DNA of 64,000 nucleotides from Selenomonas sp. oral taxon 920 (lineage in GTDB: Bacteria; Bacillota; Negativicutes; Selenomonadales; Selenomonadaceae). Made by a program: the position numbers and the translations under genes. Shown here piece after piece: positions 17,698 through 26,122 of this stretch (position 1 is its first letter; every line of letters starts with the position of its first letter). Below the pieces are notes generated by a model. It made no database searches, had not been told where the DNA came from, and was given only the letters and a program-made list of their open reading frames with translations. The stretch is taken from NCBI RefSeq assembly GCF_001717585.1, contig NZ_CP017042.1, forward strand, positions 1,511,001 through 1,575,000. Direction: 5' to 3'.

Positions 17698-18051
17698 TTA
17701 CTGGTTCTCCTTCGCCACGTTGACGATCTGCGTGAATGCAGCTGCGTCAGCAACAGCGAGGTCGGCGAGCATCTTGCGGTTGACCTCGACACCGGCTTTC
17801 GTCAGACCCGCGACGAGACGGCTGTACGAAATGCCGTTTGCACGGGCAGCTGCATTGATGCGGGCGATCCAGAGACGGCGGAACGTCCCCTTCTTCGCAC
17901 GGCGGTCACGACGTGCGTAGTAGAGCGCCTTCATGACGGTCTCGTTTGCCTTCTTGAACTGCTTGCTGCGCGAGCCGCGATAGCCCTTTGCGAGCTTCAG
18001 GATCTTCTTATGACGACGATGTGCTGTGACACCGCTTTTTACTCTTGGCAT
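17698..18051 (-). CDS. rplT: 50S ribosomal protein L20
   Basis: L20 binds 23S rRNA early in 50S assembly and in Bacillus represses its own operon by binding the leader. The 117-residue protein shows the basic N-terminal tail ([20 protein letters not shown]), [20 protein letters not shown], and [12 protein letters not shown]. Last gene of infC-rpmI-rplT. Confidence 0.98.
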   Translation of the reverse strand: MPRVKSGVTAHRRHKKILKLAKGYRGSRSKQFKKANETVMKALYYARRDRRAKKGTFRRLWIARINAAARANGISYSRLVAGLTKAGVEVNRKMLADLAVADAAAFTQIVNVAKENQ

Positions 18052-18103
18052 TGCATTTCCTCCTTGTTCCTACCCACACGCGGGGTCTTCGTATCTGCCC
18101 CAG

Positions 18104-18307
18104 TTATGCGTAGGGGAGCATCTTGCGGATGCGCTTGTAGTCCGACGTATCGGCAAGAGCGGCCTTGCGCAGATTGCGCTTGCGCTTCGGCGTCTTCTTC
18201 TCCAGAATATGTCTCTTATACGCCTTGTTGCGGCGGAATTCTCCGCTCCCGGTTACGCTGAAGCGCTTTGCTGCGGCGCGGCGCGTTTTAATCTTCGGCA
18301 TCGCCAT
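18104..18307 (-). CDS. rpmI: 50S ribosomal protein L35
   Basis: A 67-residue basic protein of the large subunit, with [20 protein letters not shown] and [16 protein letters not shown]. It overlaps the 3' end of infC by 20 bases and precedes rplT, the universal order. The first two codons give MAMPKIK, so the second ATG may be the real start (65 residues, the usual length). Confidence 0.97.
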   Translation of the reverse strand: MAMPKIKTRRAAAKRFSVTGSGEFRRNKAYKRHILEKKTPKRKRNLRKAALADTSDYKRIRKMLPYA

Positions 18308-18866
18308 TTCCTCCTTTATCTTCCTTCGCGGGTTTGACTGTCTTGGTCGGCTTCGTAACCTTCGGGGAAAGGATCATGGTCATGTTCTTCCCCTCCAGTT
18401 TGGCGCCGCGCTCAATGGTCACGAGTTCCGTCATCCGCTCGGCAACGCGGTCGAGAACCGCACGCCCGAGTTCCGGATGAGAGAGCTCTCTGCCGCGGAA
18501 CATGATCGTTACCTTGACCTTATTGCCCTCTTCGACGAAGCGGAGCGCATTCTTCAGCTTCACATTGAAGTCGTGTTCGTCGATGTTCGGACGCAGTTTG
18601 ACCTCTTTGATGCTGATTGTCTTTTGCTTCTTCTTCGCTTCTTTCTCGCGTTTCTGCTGCTCATAGCGGAACTTTCCAAAGTCCATGATGCGGCAGACGG
18701 GCGGCTTTGCCTTTGGTGCAACCTCGACCAGGTCGAGATGCTGCTCCTCCGCCATGCGAAGGGCATCGCGCGTCAGCATAATGCCAAGCTGTTCTCCCTC
18801 CGCGCTGGTGACACGCACCTCACGGATGTGGATTTCTTCATTGATTCGCAAAGATTCCCTGCTTAT
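18288..18866 (-). CDS. infC: Translation initiation factor IF-3 (rare ATA start)
   Basis: IF-3 prevents premature subunit joining and checks start-codon pairing. N-domain motifs: [47 protein letters not shown]-domain: [32 protein letters not shown]. The protein usually begins just before 'RINEEI'. In that place an AGGAGG site is followed ten bases later by ATA (18866-18864), giving ATA-S-R-E-S-L-R. No ATG, GTG or TTG is in frame between the ribosome site and this point. infC genes commonly use AUU, AUC or AUA so that IF-3 autoregulates; ATA fits. An upstream in-frame ATG at 18899 would lack a site. A C-terminal Lys/Thr-rich tail is added. Confidence 0.93.
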   Translation of the reverse strand: MSRESLRINEEIHIREVRVTSAEGEQLGIMLTRDALRMAEEQHLDLVEVAPKAKPPVCRIMDFGKFRYEQQKREKEAKKKQKTISIKEVKLRPNIDEHDFNVKLKNALRFVEEGNKVKVTIMFRGRELSHPELGRAVLDRVAERMTELVTIERGAKLEGKNMTMILSPKVTKPTKTVKPAKEDKGGNGDAED

Positions 18867-19040
18867 GGCAAGAACACCTCCTGGTTCGGATGCACGCATA
18901 TACGCCATCCGGCAATAGAAAAGGGCGGCATAAAGCCACCCTTGAAATATCTTTCATTCGACCCGACGCACAGTCTGTCCGCAGGTGAGAAGCGGTGGCT
19001 TCTGCTTGTAACAGATGCCATACTACCATAAAGACAGGCT
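18867..19040 (-). promoter_or_regulatory. infC-rpmI-rplT leader with terminator/antiterminator (L20-leader-like)
   Basis: Reading the minus strand after thrS: a local hairpin AGAAGC-CACC-GCTTCT (18988-19003), then a terminator AAGGGTGGC/GCCGCCCTT (18921-18943) followed by TTCTATT, then infC. The segment AAGCCACC of the first hairpin (18994-19001) can instead pair with GGTGGCTT, the 5' arm of the terminator (18933-18940), giving an antiterminator. These mutually exclusive pairings are as expected for an attenuator. By analogy with Bacillus, L20 is the likely effector, but that is inferred. Confidence 0.6.
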
Positions 19041-19045
19041 GCTTG

Positions 19046-20965
19046 TCAATACTCCTGTGCGCGCAAAGCAATTTTTTCCTGCACAAGCGCAATAAAGTCG
19101 GCCACCGTCAGCGTCTCGCTGTCCTTCTCACCGTACTTACGAAGTGCAACGGTATGATTCTCCTGTTCCTGATCCCCCACAACGAGCGTGTACGGTGTCT
19201 TCTTAACCTGGCTCTCGCGGATCTTGTAGCCCGTCTTCTCGTTCCGATCGTCCACAAGGGCGCGGATGCCGAGATCGAACATCTGCTGACGCAGCTGTTC
19301 TGCGTATGCCGCATGACGCTCCGTAATCGGCAGGATGCGCACCTGTACGGGCGCCATCCACACGGGGAACGCACCCGCATAGTTCTCGATCAGGATGCCG
19401 ATAAAGCGCTCGATCGAGCCGTATACAACGCGGTGCAGCATAACGGGGCGATGTTTCTCCCCATCCTCGCCGACATACGTCAGATCGAATTTCTCGGGCA
19501 GACTCATGTCCAGCTGGATCGTTCCGCACTGCCATGTGCGGCCGATGGAGTCGCGCAGATGGAAGTCGATCTTCGGCCCATAGAACGCCCCGTCGCCCTC
19601 GTTGACCACAAAGTCCAGCCCACGATTTTCGAGCGCCTTTCTGAGACCATCTGTCGCGAGTTCCCACATCTCGTCCGACCCCATCGAATCCTCGGGACGC
19701 GTCGAGAGCTCCGCCTTGTACGAGAGTCCGAAGGTACGGTAGACCTCATCAAAGAGATCAATCGTATGCTGAATCTCGCCCTCGATCTGGTCGGGCGTGA
19801 CAAAGAGATGTGCATCGTCCTGCGTGAAGTTGCGGACACGGAAGAGGCCGTGCAGGGCACCCGAAAGCTCATGACGATGCACGAGCCCAAGCTCTGCGAG
19901 GCGCAGCGGCAGATCGCGGTAGCTGTGGAGCTGCGAGCGGTAGACAAGCATGCAGCCGGGGCAGTTCATCGGCTTGATCGCGTAGTCCTCTTCGTCAATC
20001 TCGGTCGTATACATATTCTCACGGTAGTGGAACCAATGTCCCGAGGTCTCCCAGAGCTTTCGGCTGAGAATCACGGGCGTGCTGATCTCCTGATAGCCGT
20101 AGCGGCGGTGTACCTCACGCCAGTAGTCCAGCAGCGCGTTGCGCAGGAGCATGCCGTTCGGATGGAAGAACGGGAAGCCCGGTCCTTCCTCATGGATGCT
20201 GAAAAGGTCAAGTTCCCTGCCAAGCTTGCGATGGTCGCGCTTTGCCGCCTCCTCGAGCATGTGGAGGTAGGCATCCAGCTCCTCCTGCTTTTCAAATGCC
20301 GTGCCGTAGATGCGCTGCAGCATTTTGTTCTTCTCGCTGCCGCGCCAGTACGCACCTGCAACGCTCTGCAGCTTAAACGCCTTGACCTTGCCCGTACTCA
20401 TGACGTGCGGCCCCGCGCAGAGATCCGTGAACTCCCCCTGCGTATAGGTGGAGATGATCTCGCCCTCGGGCAGATCCTCAATCAGCTCAACCTTGTAGTT
20501 CTCTCCCTTGGCTCGGAAGAACTCGATTGCCTCATTGCGCGGAATCTCGCGGCGCTCAAGTTTCAGATTCTCCTTGACGATCTTCTTCATTTCCTTCTCG
20601 ATGTCACGCAGATCGGCATCCGTCAGCTGACGGTCGAGGTCAAAGTCATAGTAGAAGCCGTTTTCGATTGCAGGTCCGATGGCGAGCTGCACGTTGCAGT
20701 CCGCATAGAGACGCTTCACTGCCTGAGCCATGATATGTGCAGCGGTGTGGCGCAGGGCATGGCGGCCGCCTGCATCCTCAAAGGTCAGCACCTGAAACGC
20801 AGCATCCTGCGTCACAGGCGTTGTCAGATCGACAACCTTCCCGTTAAGGCTCGCCGCAAGTGCTTTCTTTGCGAGCGAGTTGCTCATTCCCTTCACGACA
20901 TCCAGCAGCGTCGTCCCCGCCTCTGCCTCACGAATGGAACCATCCGGCAGTGTCAGCTTTATCAT
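19046..20965 (-). CDS. thrS: Threonyl-tRNA synthetase
   Basis: Charges tRNA-Thr. Domains in order on a 639-residue protein: N-terminal TGS (MIKLTLPDGSIREAEAGTTL), editing domain with HTAAHIMAQAV, class II catalytic core with the Zn-binding MNCPGCM and motif 2 RLAELGLVHRHELSGAL, and the anticodon-binding domain (PVWMAPVQVRILPI). The longer open frame to 21040 is discounted because AAGGGAGAG sits just before the ATG at 20965. A strong hairpin at 20994-21038 lies between the LysM gene and thrS. I saw no T-box specifier or T-box sequence, and the 117-base gap is too short for one. Confidence 0.97.
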   Translation of the reverse strand: MIKLTLPDGSIREAEAGTTLLDVVKGMSNSLAKKALAASLNGKVVDLTTPVTQDAAFQVLTFEDAGGRHALRHTAAHIMAQAVKRLYADCNVQLAIGPAIENGFYYDFDLDRQLTDADLRDIEKEMKKIVKENLKLERREIPRNEAIEFFRAKGENYKVELIEDLPEGEIISTYTQGEFTDLCAGPHVMSTGKVKAFKLQSVAGAYWRGSEKNKMLQRIYGTAFEKQEELDAYLHMLEEAAKRDHRKLGRELDLFSIHEEGPGFPFFHPNGMLLRNALLDYWREVHRRYGYQEISTPVILSRKLWETSGHWFHYRENMYTTEIDEEDYAIKPMNCPGCMLVYRSQLHSYRDLPLRLAELGLVHRHELSGALHGLFRVRNFTQDDAHLFVTPDQIEGEIQHTIDLFDEVYRTFGLSYKAELSTRPEDSMGSDEMWELATDGLRKALENRGLDFVVNEGDGAFYGPKIDFHLRDSIGRTWQCGTIQLDMSLPEKFDLTYVGEDGEKHRPVMLHRVVYGSIERFIGILIENYAGAFPVWMAPVQVRILPITERHAAYAEQLRQQMFDLGIRALVDDRNEKTGYKIRESQVKKTPYTLVVGDQEQENHTVALRKYGEKDSETLTVADFIALVQEKIALRAQEY

Positions 20966-20993
20966 AGAACGCTCTCCCTTCAAATATACAAAA

Positions 20994-21038
20994 GCCCTGC
21001 CCCTGTGGGATAGGAAATCCATCCCCCAGGGACAAGGC
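20994..21038 (-). terminator. Terminator/attenuator hairpin upstream of thrS
   Basis: On the minus strand a long imperfect stem, GCCTTGTCCCTGGGGGAT pairing with ATCCCACAGGGGCAGGGC, is followed by TTTTGT. It ends transcripts of the LysM gene or attenuates readthrough into thrS. Confidence 0.65.
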
Positions 21039-21042
21039 AATC

Positions 21043-21069
21043 GGAAGCACCGATAAAATCAATGCTTCC
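21043..21069. repeat. Minimal copy of the hairpin repeat family
   Basis: GGAAGCACCGATAAAATCAATGCTTCC: the two ends are complementary (GGAAGCA/TGCTTCC) and match the ends of the larger repeats. It lies between the LysM gene and the thrS leader hairpin. Confidence 0.45.
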
Positions 21070-21082
21070 GTAAGTTTCCACC

Positions 21083-21433
21083 CTAATCGGTAACGTCATT
21101 ATAAGGCGCACGGGCGGCTGTGTCAAGGGATTTGTGCTCTGCCATTGCCTGCAGCTGCTCTGCTGATTCGAGAACAGGGATTTGCAGGTGGCGCCCCACA
21201 CTGACGGCACCGTCCGGAGCCAGACCGTTGACCTCGATGATCGCCTCCTCAAGCTGCTCCGCCATTGTTTCCCTCGTCGCATACCTGCGCGCGATTGACC
21301 AGACATTCTCACCGCGCGACACCTGCACCTCGATGAAGTCCGATGACCGCAGATATGGGTTTGTCAGATGGAGTGCAGAAATGCCCATCCACATGAGGGC
21401 AAATACACTGAGAAAAAGACCGATACGTTTCAT
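21083..21433 (-). CDS. YneA-like LysM protein, probable SOS cell-division inhibitor
   Basis: A 116-residue protein with one N-terminal membrane segment (IGLFLSVFALMWMGISALHL) and one LysM peptidoglycan-binding domain (IEVQVSRGENVWSIARRYA ending at VGRHLQIPV). This is the layout of Bacillus YneA, which blocks division during the SOS response. The promoter supports the idea: a LexA-like site, CGAACAAAAGTTTT, lies directly after the -10 box. A GGAGGG site fixes the ATG at 21433, discarding six upstream codons. No lexA is in the window. A plain LysM exoprotein is the alternative. Confidence 0.65.
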   Translation of the reverse strand: MKRIGLFLSVFALMWMGISALHLTNPYLRSSDFIEVQVSRGENVWSIARRYATRETMAEQLEEAIIEVNGLAPDGAVSVGRHLQIPVLESAEQLQAMAEHKSLDTAARAPYNDVTD

Positions 21434-21474
21434 CACGATCCCTCCGCTCATTTAATATCCGTATATACATTCTC

Positions 21475-21564
21475 AAAACTTTTGTTCGTATGTATAATAG
21501 CACAGAAAAGGTGTTCGGTCAACGTTTTACGAACAAATTTTTGCGAAATTTTTGTTCGTAAAAC
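21475..21564 (-). promoter_or_regulatory. SOS-type promoter region of the LysM gene with three TACGAACAAA sites
   Basis: Minus-strand promoter: -35 TTGACC (21522-21517), 17-base spacer, -10 TATTAT (21499-21494). A LexA-box-like CGAAC-N4-GTTTT occupies 21488-21475, just past the -10. The ten-mer TTTGTTCGTA occurs at 21481-21490 and 21551-21560, and its complement at 21528-21537. The last two form a perfect 14-base inverted repeat (21524-21537 and 21551-21564) with a 13-base centre. The Firmicute LexA consensus is CGAAC-N4-GTTYG/C. Confidence 0.6.
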
Positions 21565-21582
21565 ATATTTTTGCAAAGAAAA

Positions 21583-21608
21583 AGGGCCATGCTTGAAAGC
21601 ATGGCCCT
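21583..21608 (-). terminator. Terminator of the 1419-residue activase gene
   Basis: A 12-base-pair stem (AGGGCCATGCTT and complement) with a two-base loop; on the minus strand it is followed by TTTTTCTTT. Confidence 0.85.
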
Positions 21609-21617
21609 CATTGCAGG

Positions 21618-21676
21618 GGAATCACTGATAAAATGACGTGCGCCAAGATGGTACGACTGAATTTATCAGTGCTTCC
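21618..21676. repeat. 59-base copy of the TGATAAA/TTTATCA hairpin repeat
   Basis: Ends are GGAATCACTGATAAA and TTTATCAGTGCTTCC, complementary apart from one mismatch near the outer edge. The interior GCCAAGATGGTACGACTGAA resembles the right interior of the 162-base copy at 58591. It lies between the activase stop and its terminator. Confidence 0.65.
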
Positions 21677-21686
21677 CCAAGATTCG

Positions 21687-24600
21687 TTATCTCAGATTTG
21701 CAGTTTCGTTTATCTGCATCACGGAATCCGCCTCTACCGGCCGCCGCTCCTTTGCGACGGCGAGCATAAGCTTCAGACGGTTGAGCTGATTGACCTCACT
21801 TGATCCCGCATCGCAGTCGATTGCCGTAATGTTCGCACCGTGATATGCCTTGCGCAGGTCGTGCATGACGCCCTTGCCTGTGATGTGGTTCGGCAGACAG
21901 CCGAAGGGCTGAAGGCAGACAACGTTGGGCACGCCCTCCTCGATGAGCTTCACCATCTCGCCCGTGAGGAACCACCCCTCCCCCGCCATATTGCCGAGGC
22001 TGACGTGACGCGCCGCAAGCTCTGCCGTGTGGTCGATGGACTGCGGCGGACGGAAGTGACGGCTCTCCTTCAGCGCCTTGCGCATGGGTGCGCGGAAGAA
22101 TTCAATGACCTTGATGAACATACGACCGAAAAGACGTTCCTTGTACGAACCAGAGAGCAGTTTGTGCTGCGCAATCGGATCATATGCGGAGTAGAGGAAG
22201 AAGTCCACAAAGTCGGGCATAACGACCTCTGCCCCCTCCCCCATCAGTACCTTCTCGATGTCATTGTTTGCAACGGGGTGATACTTCACGAGGATTTCGC
22301 CGACAATGCCGACCTTGGGTTTCCAAAGTTCCTCGTCGATAGGGATGTGATCAAAGTCGCGGACAATATCCTTCACCATGCGGCGGAACTTGAACACACT
22401 GCCGTGTTCGATCTCCTCCTTTGCACGCGCCATCCACTTGTCGAATGCCGCCTGTGTCGATCCTTTCACAAGCTCGTACGGCATCATGCGGTTGCGGACA
22501 TTCATCAGGAGGTCGCCGTAGACCGCTGCCTTGATGGCATCCACCATCATCTCACGCGTAAAGGCGAAGCTGTCCGTCTCCTCCGGCAGTCCGCGCACGG
22601 CAAAGACAGCGACGTTCGGGAACCCCGCATCGCGCAGTGCCTTTCGCAGAACGCCGAGATAGTTGGTCGCACGGCATGCACCGCAGGTCTGAAAGAGAGC
22701 GATGCTCGTGTGATCGGGATCGCACATCCCCGCCTTCAGCGCCGCAAGCAGCTGACCAATGACAACAATCGCGGGATAGCACATATCGTTGTGCACATAG
22801 CGCAGCCCGAGGTCGATTGCCCCCTTGTCCGGCATCGGCGGAATCACAACGTTGTAGCCATGCTTCTTCATCGTCGTGCGGAAGAGATCAAAGTGAATCG
22901 GCGCCATCTGTGGAGCGAGAATCGTATGCGTCTTTCTGCAGTCCTCCGTAAAACGCGGACGTTCAATGACGGGAGCCTCGTGATAGGCGGGGTTCTCCCG
23001 ACGCGCAAGCGCCGCAATCAGCGAGCGCAGACGGATGCGTGCCGCACCGAGGTTCGACACCTCGTCGAGTTTTATCATCGTGTAGATACGCTCGTGCGAC
23101 TCAAGGATTTCGCGCACCTCGGATGTCGTGAGCGCGTCCAGACCGCAGCCGAAGGAACTCAGCTGAATCATCGTCACGTTCGGGTGCTCCGCGACAAACT
23201 GCGCCGCGTGGTAGAGGCGCGCGTGATAGCTCCACTGGTTGACAACCTGAAGCCGCCGCTCGTGCACGGGGATGTGATAGACCGCATCCTCGGAGAGAAT
23301 CGGCAGTTTGTAGGACTGGATCATCTCAGGGATGCCGTGGTTGATCTCGGGGTCGACGTGGTACGGACGACCTGCGAGAAGAATCGCGTGCTCACCCGTC
23401 TCGGCAATGCGGTCGAGGATCTGCTGCCCGTAGTCACGCACGTCCTGCCGATATTTTTCGATCTCGGCATAGCCCGCATCGACGGCAGCCGCGATCTCCT
23501 TCTTTCCAATTCCTTCCGCCCTGCCGAACTCCTCCACGAGGCGCTCGATCATGCGCTTCCTGTCATTGATCGGCAGAAACGGCTGGATCAATCGGATATT
23601 TTTCTCGCGCAGGATGTCCATGTTGATGCGGATGTTCTCCGCATAGGACGCGACGATCGGACAGTTGAAGTTATTTGCCGAGGAGCCTGGCTTGTCCTCC
23701 ATGTTCTGCGGCTCGCAGGGATAGAAAATCGTGTCGACCCCCTTCTCTATGAGATCGACAATATGCCCGTGCGCGAGCTTCGCGGGATAGCAGAGCGAGT
23801 CCGACGGAATCGTTGCCATGCCTTTGTAGAAAAGCTGCGGCGAGGATTTGCCTGAGATCACAACGCCATAGCCCAGCTGATCAAAGAACGTGAACCAGAA
23901 CGGATAGTCCTCGTACATATTCAGCGTACGCGGAATGCCAATGCGTCCGCGGCGCGGCTCCGCAGGAGATTTATAGTGTTTGAACACGCGGCGGTACTTG
24001 AACTTGTAGATGTTCGGCGTGTTGTCCTCACGCTTCTCCCCGCCGATGCCGCGCTCGCAGCGGTTGCCCGTGAAGTAGCGCTCGCCGTTCGGGAACTGCT
24101 GCATTGTGATCAGGCACTTGTTGCCGCATTTTCCGCAGCGGTAGGAACTGCTTTTCGTCTCAAAAGTGCCTAGTTCGTCCGCTCCAAGAAGCGTCGACCT
24201 CTCCAAGCCCATCTCGAGTGCGAGGATTGCCGCACCGTATGCACCCATGAGGCCTGCGATATCGGGACGGATGACATGCTTGCCGAGCAGATTCTCAAGT
24301 GCGCGCAGCACGGCATCGTTGTAGAACGTCCCGCCCTGCACAACAATGTGGTCGCCGAGTGTCGAGACATCCTTGATCTGCATGACCTTGAACAAGGCGT
24401 TCTTGACGACCGAGAGTGCAATGCCCGCGGAGATATCGGCGACCTCCGCACCTTCCTTCTGCGCCTGCTTGACCTTCGAGTTCATAAAGACCGTACAGCG
24501 TGTGCCGAGGTCGACGGGGGCCTTGGCATCCACAGCCCTCTCCGCGAACTCCGCCGGGGTCATGTGAAGCCCCTCGGCGAAATTCTGGATAAACGAACCG

Positions 24601-25946
24601 CAGCCCGCCGAACACGCCTCGTTGAGCGTAATGTTGCCGACACTGCCGTCCTGCACAAAGAAGCACTTCATATCCTGCCCGCCGATATCGAGGACAAAGG
24701 TGACCTCGGGACAGAATTCCTGTGCCGCGCGCAGATGGGCAAAGGTCTCCACCTCACCGCCGTCCGCGTGCAGTGCTGCCTTGACGATCGCCTCGCCGTA
24801 GCCTGTCGTCATCGCGCCCGCGATATGCGTGTCCTTCGGCATAACGGCATAGAACTCCCGCAGCGCATCAATGACGGACTGCAGAGGAGACCCATGATTG
24901 CTGCCGTAGGACGTGTGGAGCAGCTGCTTGTCGCTGCCGATCGCAACGAGCTTTGTCGTCGTCGATCCCGCATCAATGCCGATGCAGATCGGTCCACGAT
25001 AGTCCGCGAGATTCCCGCACGGCACACGATCTCGATCGTGCCGCTCCTTGAACGCCGCGTAGTCTGCGGCATCCTTGAAGAGCGTGATATCCGATGTGCG
25101 CGTCTCCGCCGCTGCAGCCTGTTCCGCGCGTGCAATGCACGCCTCCATCTCCCGCATATCCGTCACTCCGGCATCATCGGAGAGCGCCGCACCGACCGCG
25201 ACGAAATAATTGCCGTAATCCACATCGACGACATGATCTGCGTCGAGCTTCAGTGTTTCGATAAAGCGTTTTTTCAGTTCCGGGAGAAAGTGCAGGGGGC
25301 CGCCGAGAAAAGCGACATTTCCGTTGATCGGACGCCCCTGTGCGAGGTTGCCGATGGTCTGATTGACAACCGCCTGAAATACGGAAAGCGCAATGTCCGC
25401 CTTTGCCGCGCCGTCGTTCATCAGCGCCTGAATATCTGTCTTGGCGAACACACCGCAGCGCGAGGCGATCGCATAGATGCGCCTGCCCTTCTCAGCGAGC
25501 GCATTGAGGCCGATGGGATCGGTCGAGAGAAGGGATGCCATATGGTCGATGAACGACCCCGTACCGCCTGCACAGACACCGTTCATACGCTGTTCGGGCG
25601 CATCGCCGAAATACGTAATCTTGGCGTCCTCGCCGCCGAGCTCGACCGCCGTCGTTGTCTCCGGTATGAGGCGGCGCACGGCAGAGGCACAAGCAATGAC
25701 CTCCTGCACAAACGGCAGACCGATGCGTTGAGCGATTCCCATGCCCGCAGAGCCCGTGAGTGCAAACGAGAATTTCGCTTCGCCCACCACATCTTTCAGC
25801 TGTTCCAGATTTTCCTGCAGCGCCTTCCCGATCTCCGAGAAATGCCGTGCATAGTTCTTGTAGAGGATCTCATGCTCCTCCCCGAGAACAACCAGCTTGA
25901 TCGTCGTCGAACCGACATCCACCCCGACACGAAATGGGGATTCCAA
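21687..25946 (-). CDS. Giant acyl-CoA dehydratase activase-like protein (two ASKHA ATPase domains)
   Basis: A 1419-residue protein of the BcrA/BadF/HgdC family. Two actin-like ATPase domains come first (GVDVGSTTIKLVVLG at residue 7 and GIDAGSTTTKLVAIG near 325). The second keeps the Fe-S-binding Cys pattern of HgdC-type activators (NEACSAGCGSFIQ, LGTRCTVFMNSKVKQAQ). A Cys-rich insert follows (YRCGKCGNKCLI), then a DUF2229-like region and a 2-hydroxyacyl-CoA-dehydratase-like half with several Cys (PSDSLCYPAK, FGCGLDALTT, CGACRATNYLG). It starts at TTG after AGGTGGTG. Activases drive ATP-dependent low-potential electron injection into dehydratases. No dehydratase subunits adjoin, so the substrate is unknown. 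Confidence 0.85.
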   Translation of the reverse strand: MESPFRVGVDVGSTTIKLVVLGEEHEILYKNYARHFSEIGKALQENLEQLKDVVGEAKFSFALTGSAGMGIAQRIGLPFVQEVIACASAVRRLIPETTTAVELGGEDAKITYFGDAPEQRMNGVCAGGTGSFIDHMASLLSTDPIGLNALAEKGRRIYAIASRCGVFAKTDIQALMNDGAAKADIALSVFQAVVNQTIGNLAQGRPINGNVAFLGGPLHFLPELKKRFIETLKLDADHVVDVDYGNYFVAVGAALSDDAGVTDMREMEACIARAEQAAAAETRTSDITLFKDAADYAAFKERHDRDRVPCGNLADYRGPICIGIDAGSTTTKLVAIGSDKQLLHTSYGSNHGSPLQSVIDALREFYAVMPKDTHIAGAMTTGYGEAIVKAALHADGGEVETFAHLRAAQEFCPEVTFVLDIGGQDMKCFFVQDGSVGNITLNEACSAGCGSFIQNFAEGLHMTPAEFAERAVDAKAPVDLGTRCTVFMNSKVKQAQKEGAEVADISAGIALSVVKNALFKVMQIKDVSTLGDHIVVQGGTFYNDAVLRALENLLGKHVIRPDIAGLMGAYGAAILALEMGLERSTLLGADELGTFETKSSSYRCGKCGNKCLITMQQFPNGERYFTGNRCERGIGGEKREDNTPNIYKFKYRRVFKHYKSPAEPRRGRIGIPRTLNMYEDYPFWFTFFDQLGYGVVISGKSSPQLFYKGMATIPSDSLCYPAKLAHGHIVDLIEKGVDTIFYPCEPQNMEDKPGSSANNFNCPIVASYAENIRINMDILREKNIRLIQPFLPINDRKRMIERLVEEFGRAEGIGKKEIAAAVDAGYAEIEKYRQDVRDYGQQILDRIAETGEHAILLAGRPYHVDPEINHGIPEMIQSYKLPILSEDAVYHIPVHERRLQVVNQWSYHARLYHAAQFVAEHPNVTMIQLSSFGCGLDALTTSEVREILESHERIYTMIKLDEVSNLGAARIRLRSLIAALARRENPAYHEAPVIERPRFTEDCRKTHTILAPQMAPIHFDLFRTTMKKHGYNVVIPPMPDKGAIDLGLRYVHNDMCYPAIVVIGQLLAALKAGMCDPDHTSIALFQTCGACRATNYLGVLRKALRDAGFPNVAVFAVRGLPEETDSFAFTREMMVDAIKAAVYGDLLMNVRNRMMPYELVKGSTQAAFDKWMARAKEEIEHGSVFKFRRMVKDIVRDFDHIPIDEELWKPKVGIVGEILVKYHPVANNDIEKVLMGEGAEVVMPDFVDFFLYSAYDPIAQHKLLSGSYKERLFGRMFIKVIEFFRAPMRKALKESRHFRPPQSIDHTAELAARHVSLGNMAGEGWFLTGEMVKLIEEGVPNVVCLQPFGCLPNHITGKGVMHDLRKAYHGANITAIDCDAGSSEVNQLNRLKLMLAVAKERRPVEADSVMQINETANLR

Positions 25947-25964
25947 AATAACACCACCTATCTG

Positions 25965-25988
25965 AATCTGTATAAAGTCATACAGATT
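25965..25988 (-). promoter_or_regulatory. 24-base inverted repeat upstream of the activase gene
   Basis: AATCTGTAT and ATACAGATT are perfect 9-base arms around a 6-base centre, 19 bases before the TTG start. Arm length and spacing resemble operators of CRP/FNR-type dimers, but the half-site sequence matches none I know. It could also form a hairpin in the mRNA leader. Confidence 0.5.
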
Positions 25989-26008
25989 TACTTCAATTAA
26001 GCCATATT

Positions 26009-26040
26009 AAATAGGAAAGCCTTTTTAGGCTTCCCTATTT
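26009..26040 (-). terminator. Terminator of the beta-CASP nuclease gene
   Basis: AAATAGGGAAGCCT pairs with AGGCTTTCCTATTT (one mismatch) around a short A-rich loop on the minus strand. Confidence 0.7.
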
Positions 26041-26122
26041 TAACGTATTTCACAGGACTATGCAAGTGTAGGAAACACAGTTCTATCATATCCAATTTTG
26101 GAATAATGAATCTAAATCTCCA

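Noticed and set aside
18995-21013. 672-residue plus-strand frame opposite thrS
   Set aside because: It mirrors thrS codon for codon and has no family motifs or ribosome site.
20966-21082. T-box controlling thrS
   Set aside because: AGGGTGG appears once, but the gap is only 117 bases and lacks a specifier stem; the hairpin looks like a plain terminator.
21840-26000. Two long plus-strand frames opposite the activase
   Set aside because: Antisense shadows of a real 1419-residue gene; composition is atypical and no motifs are present.
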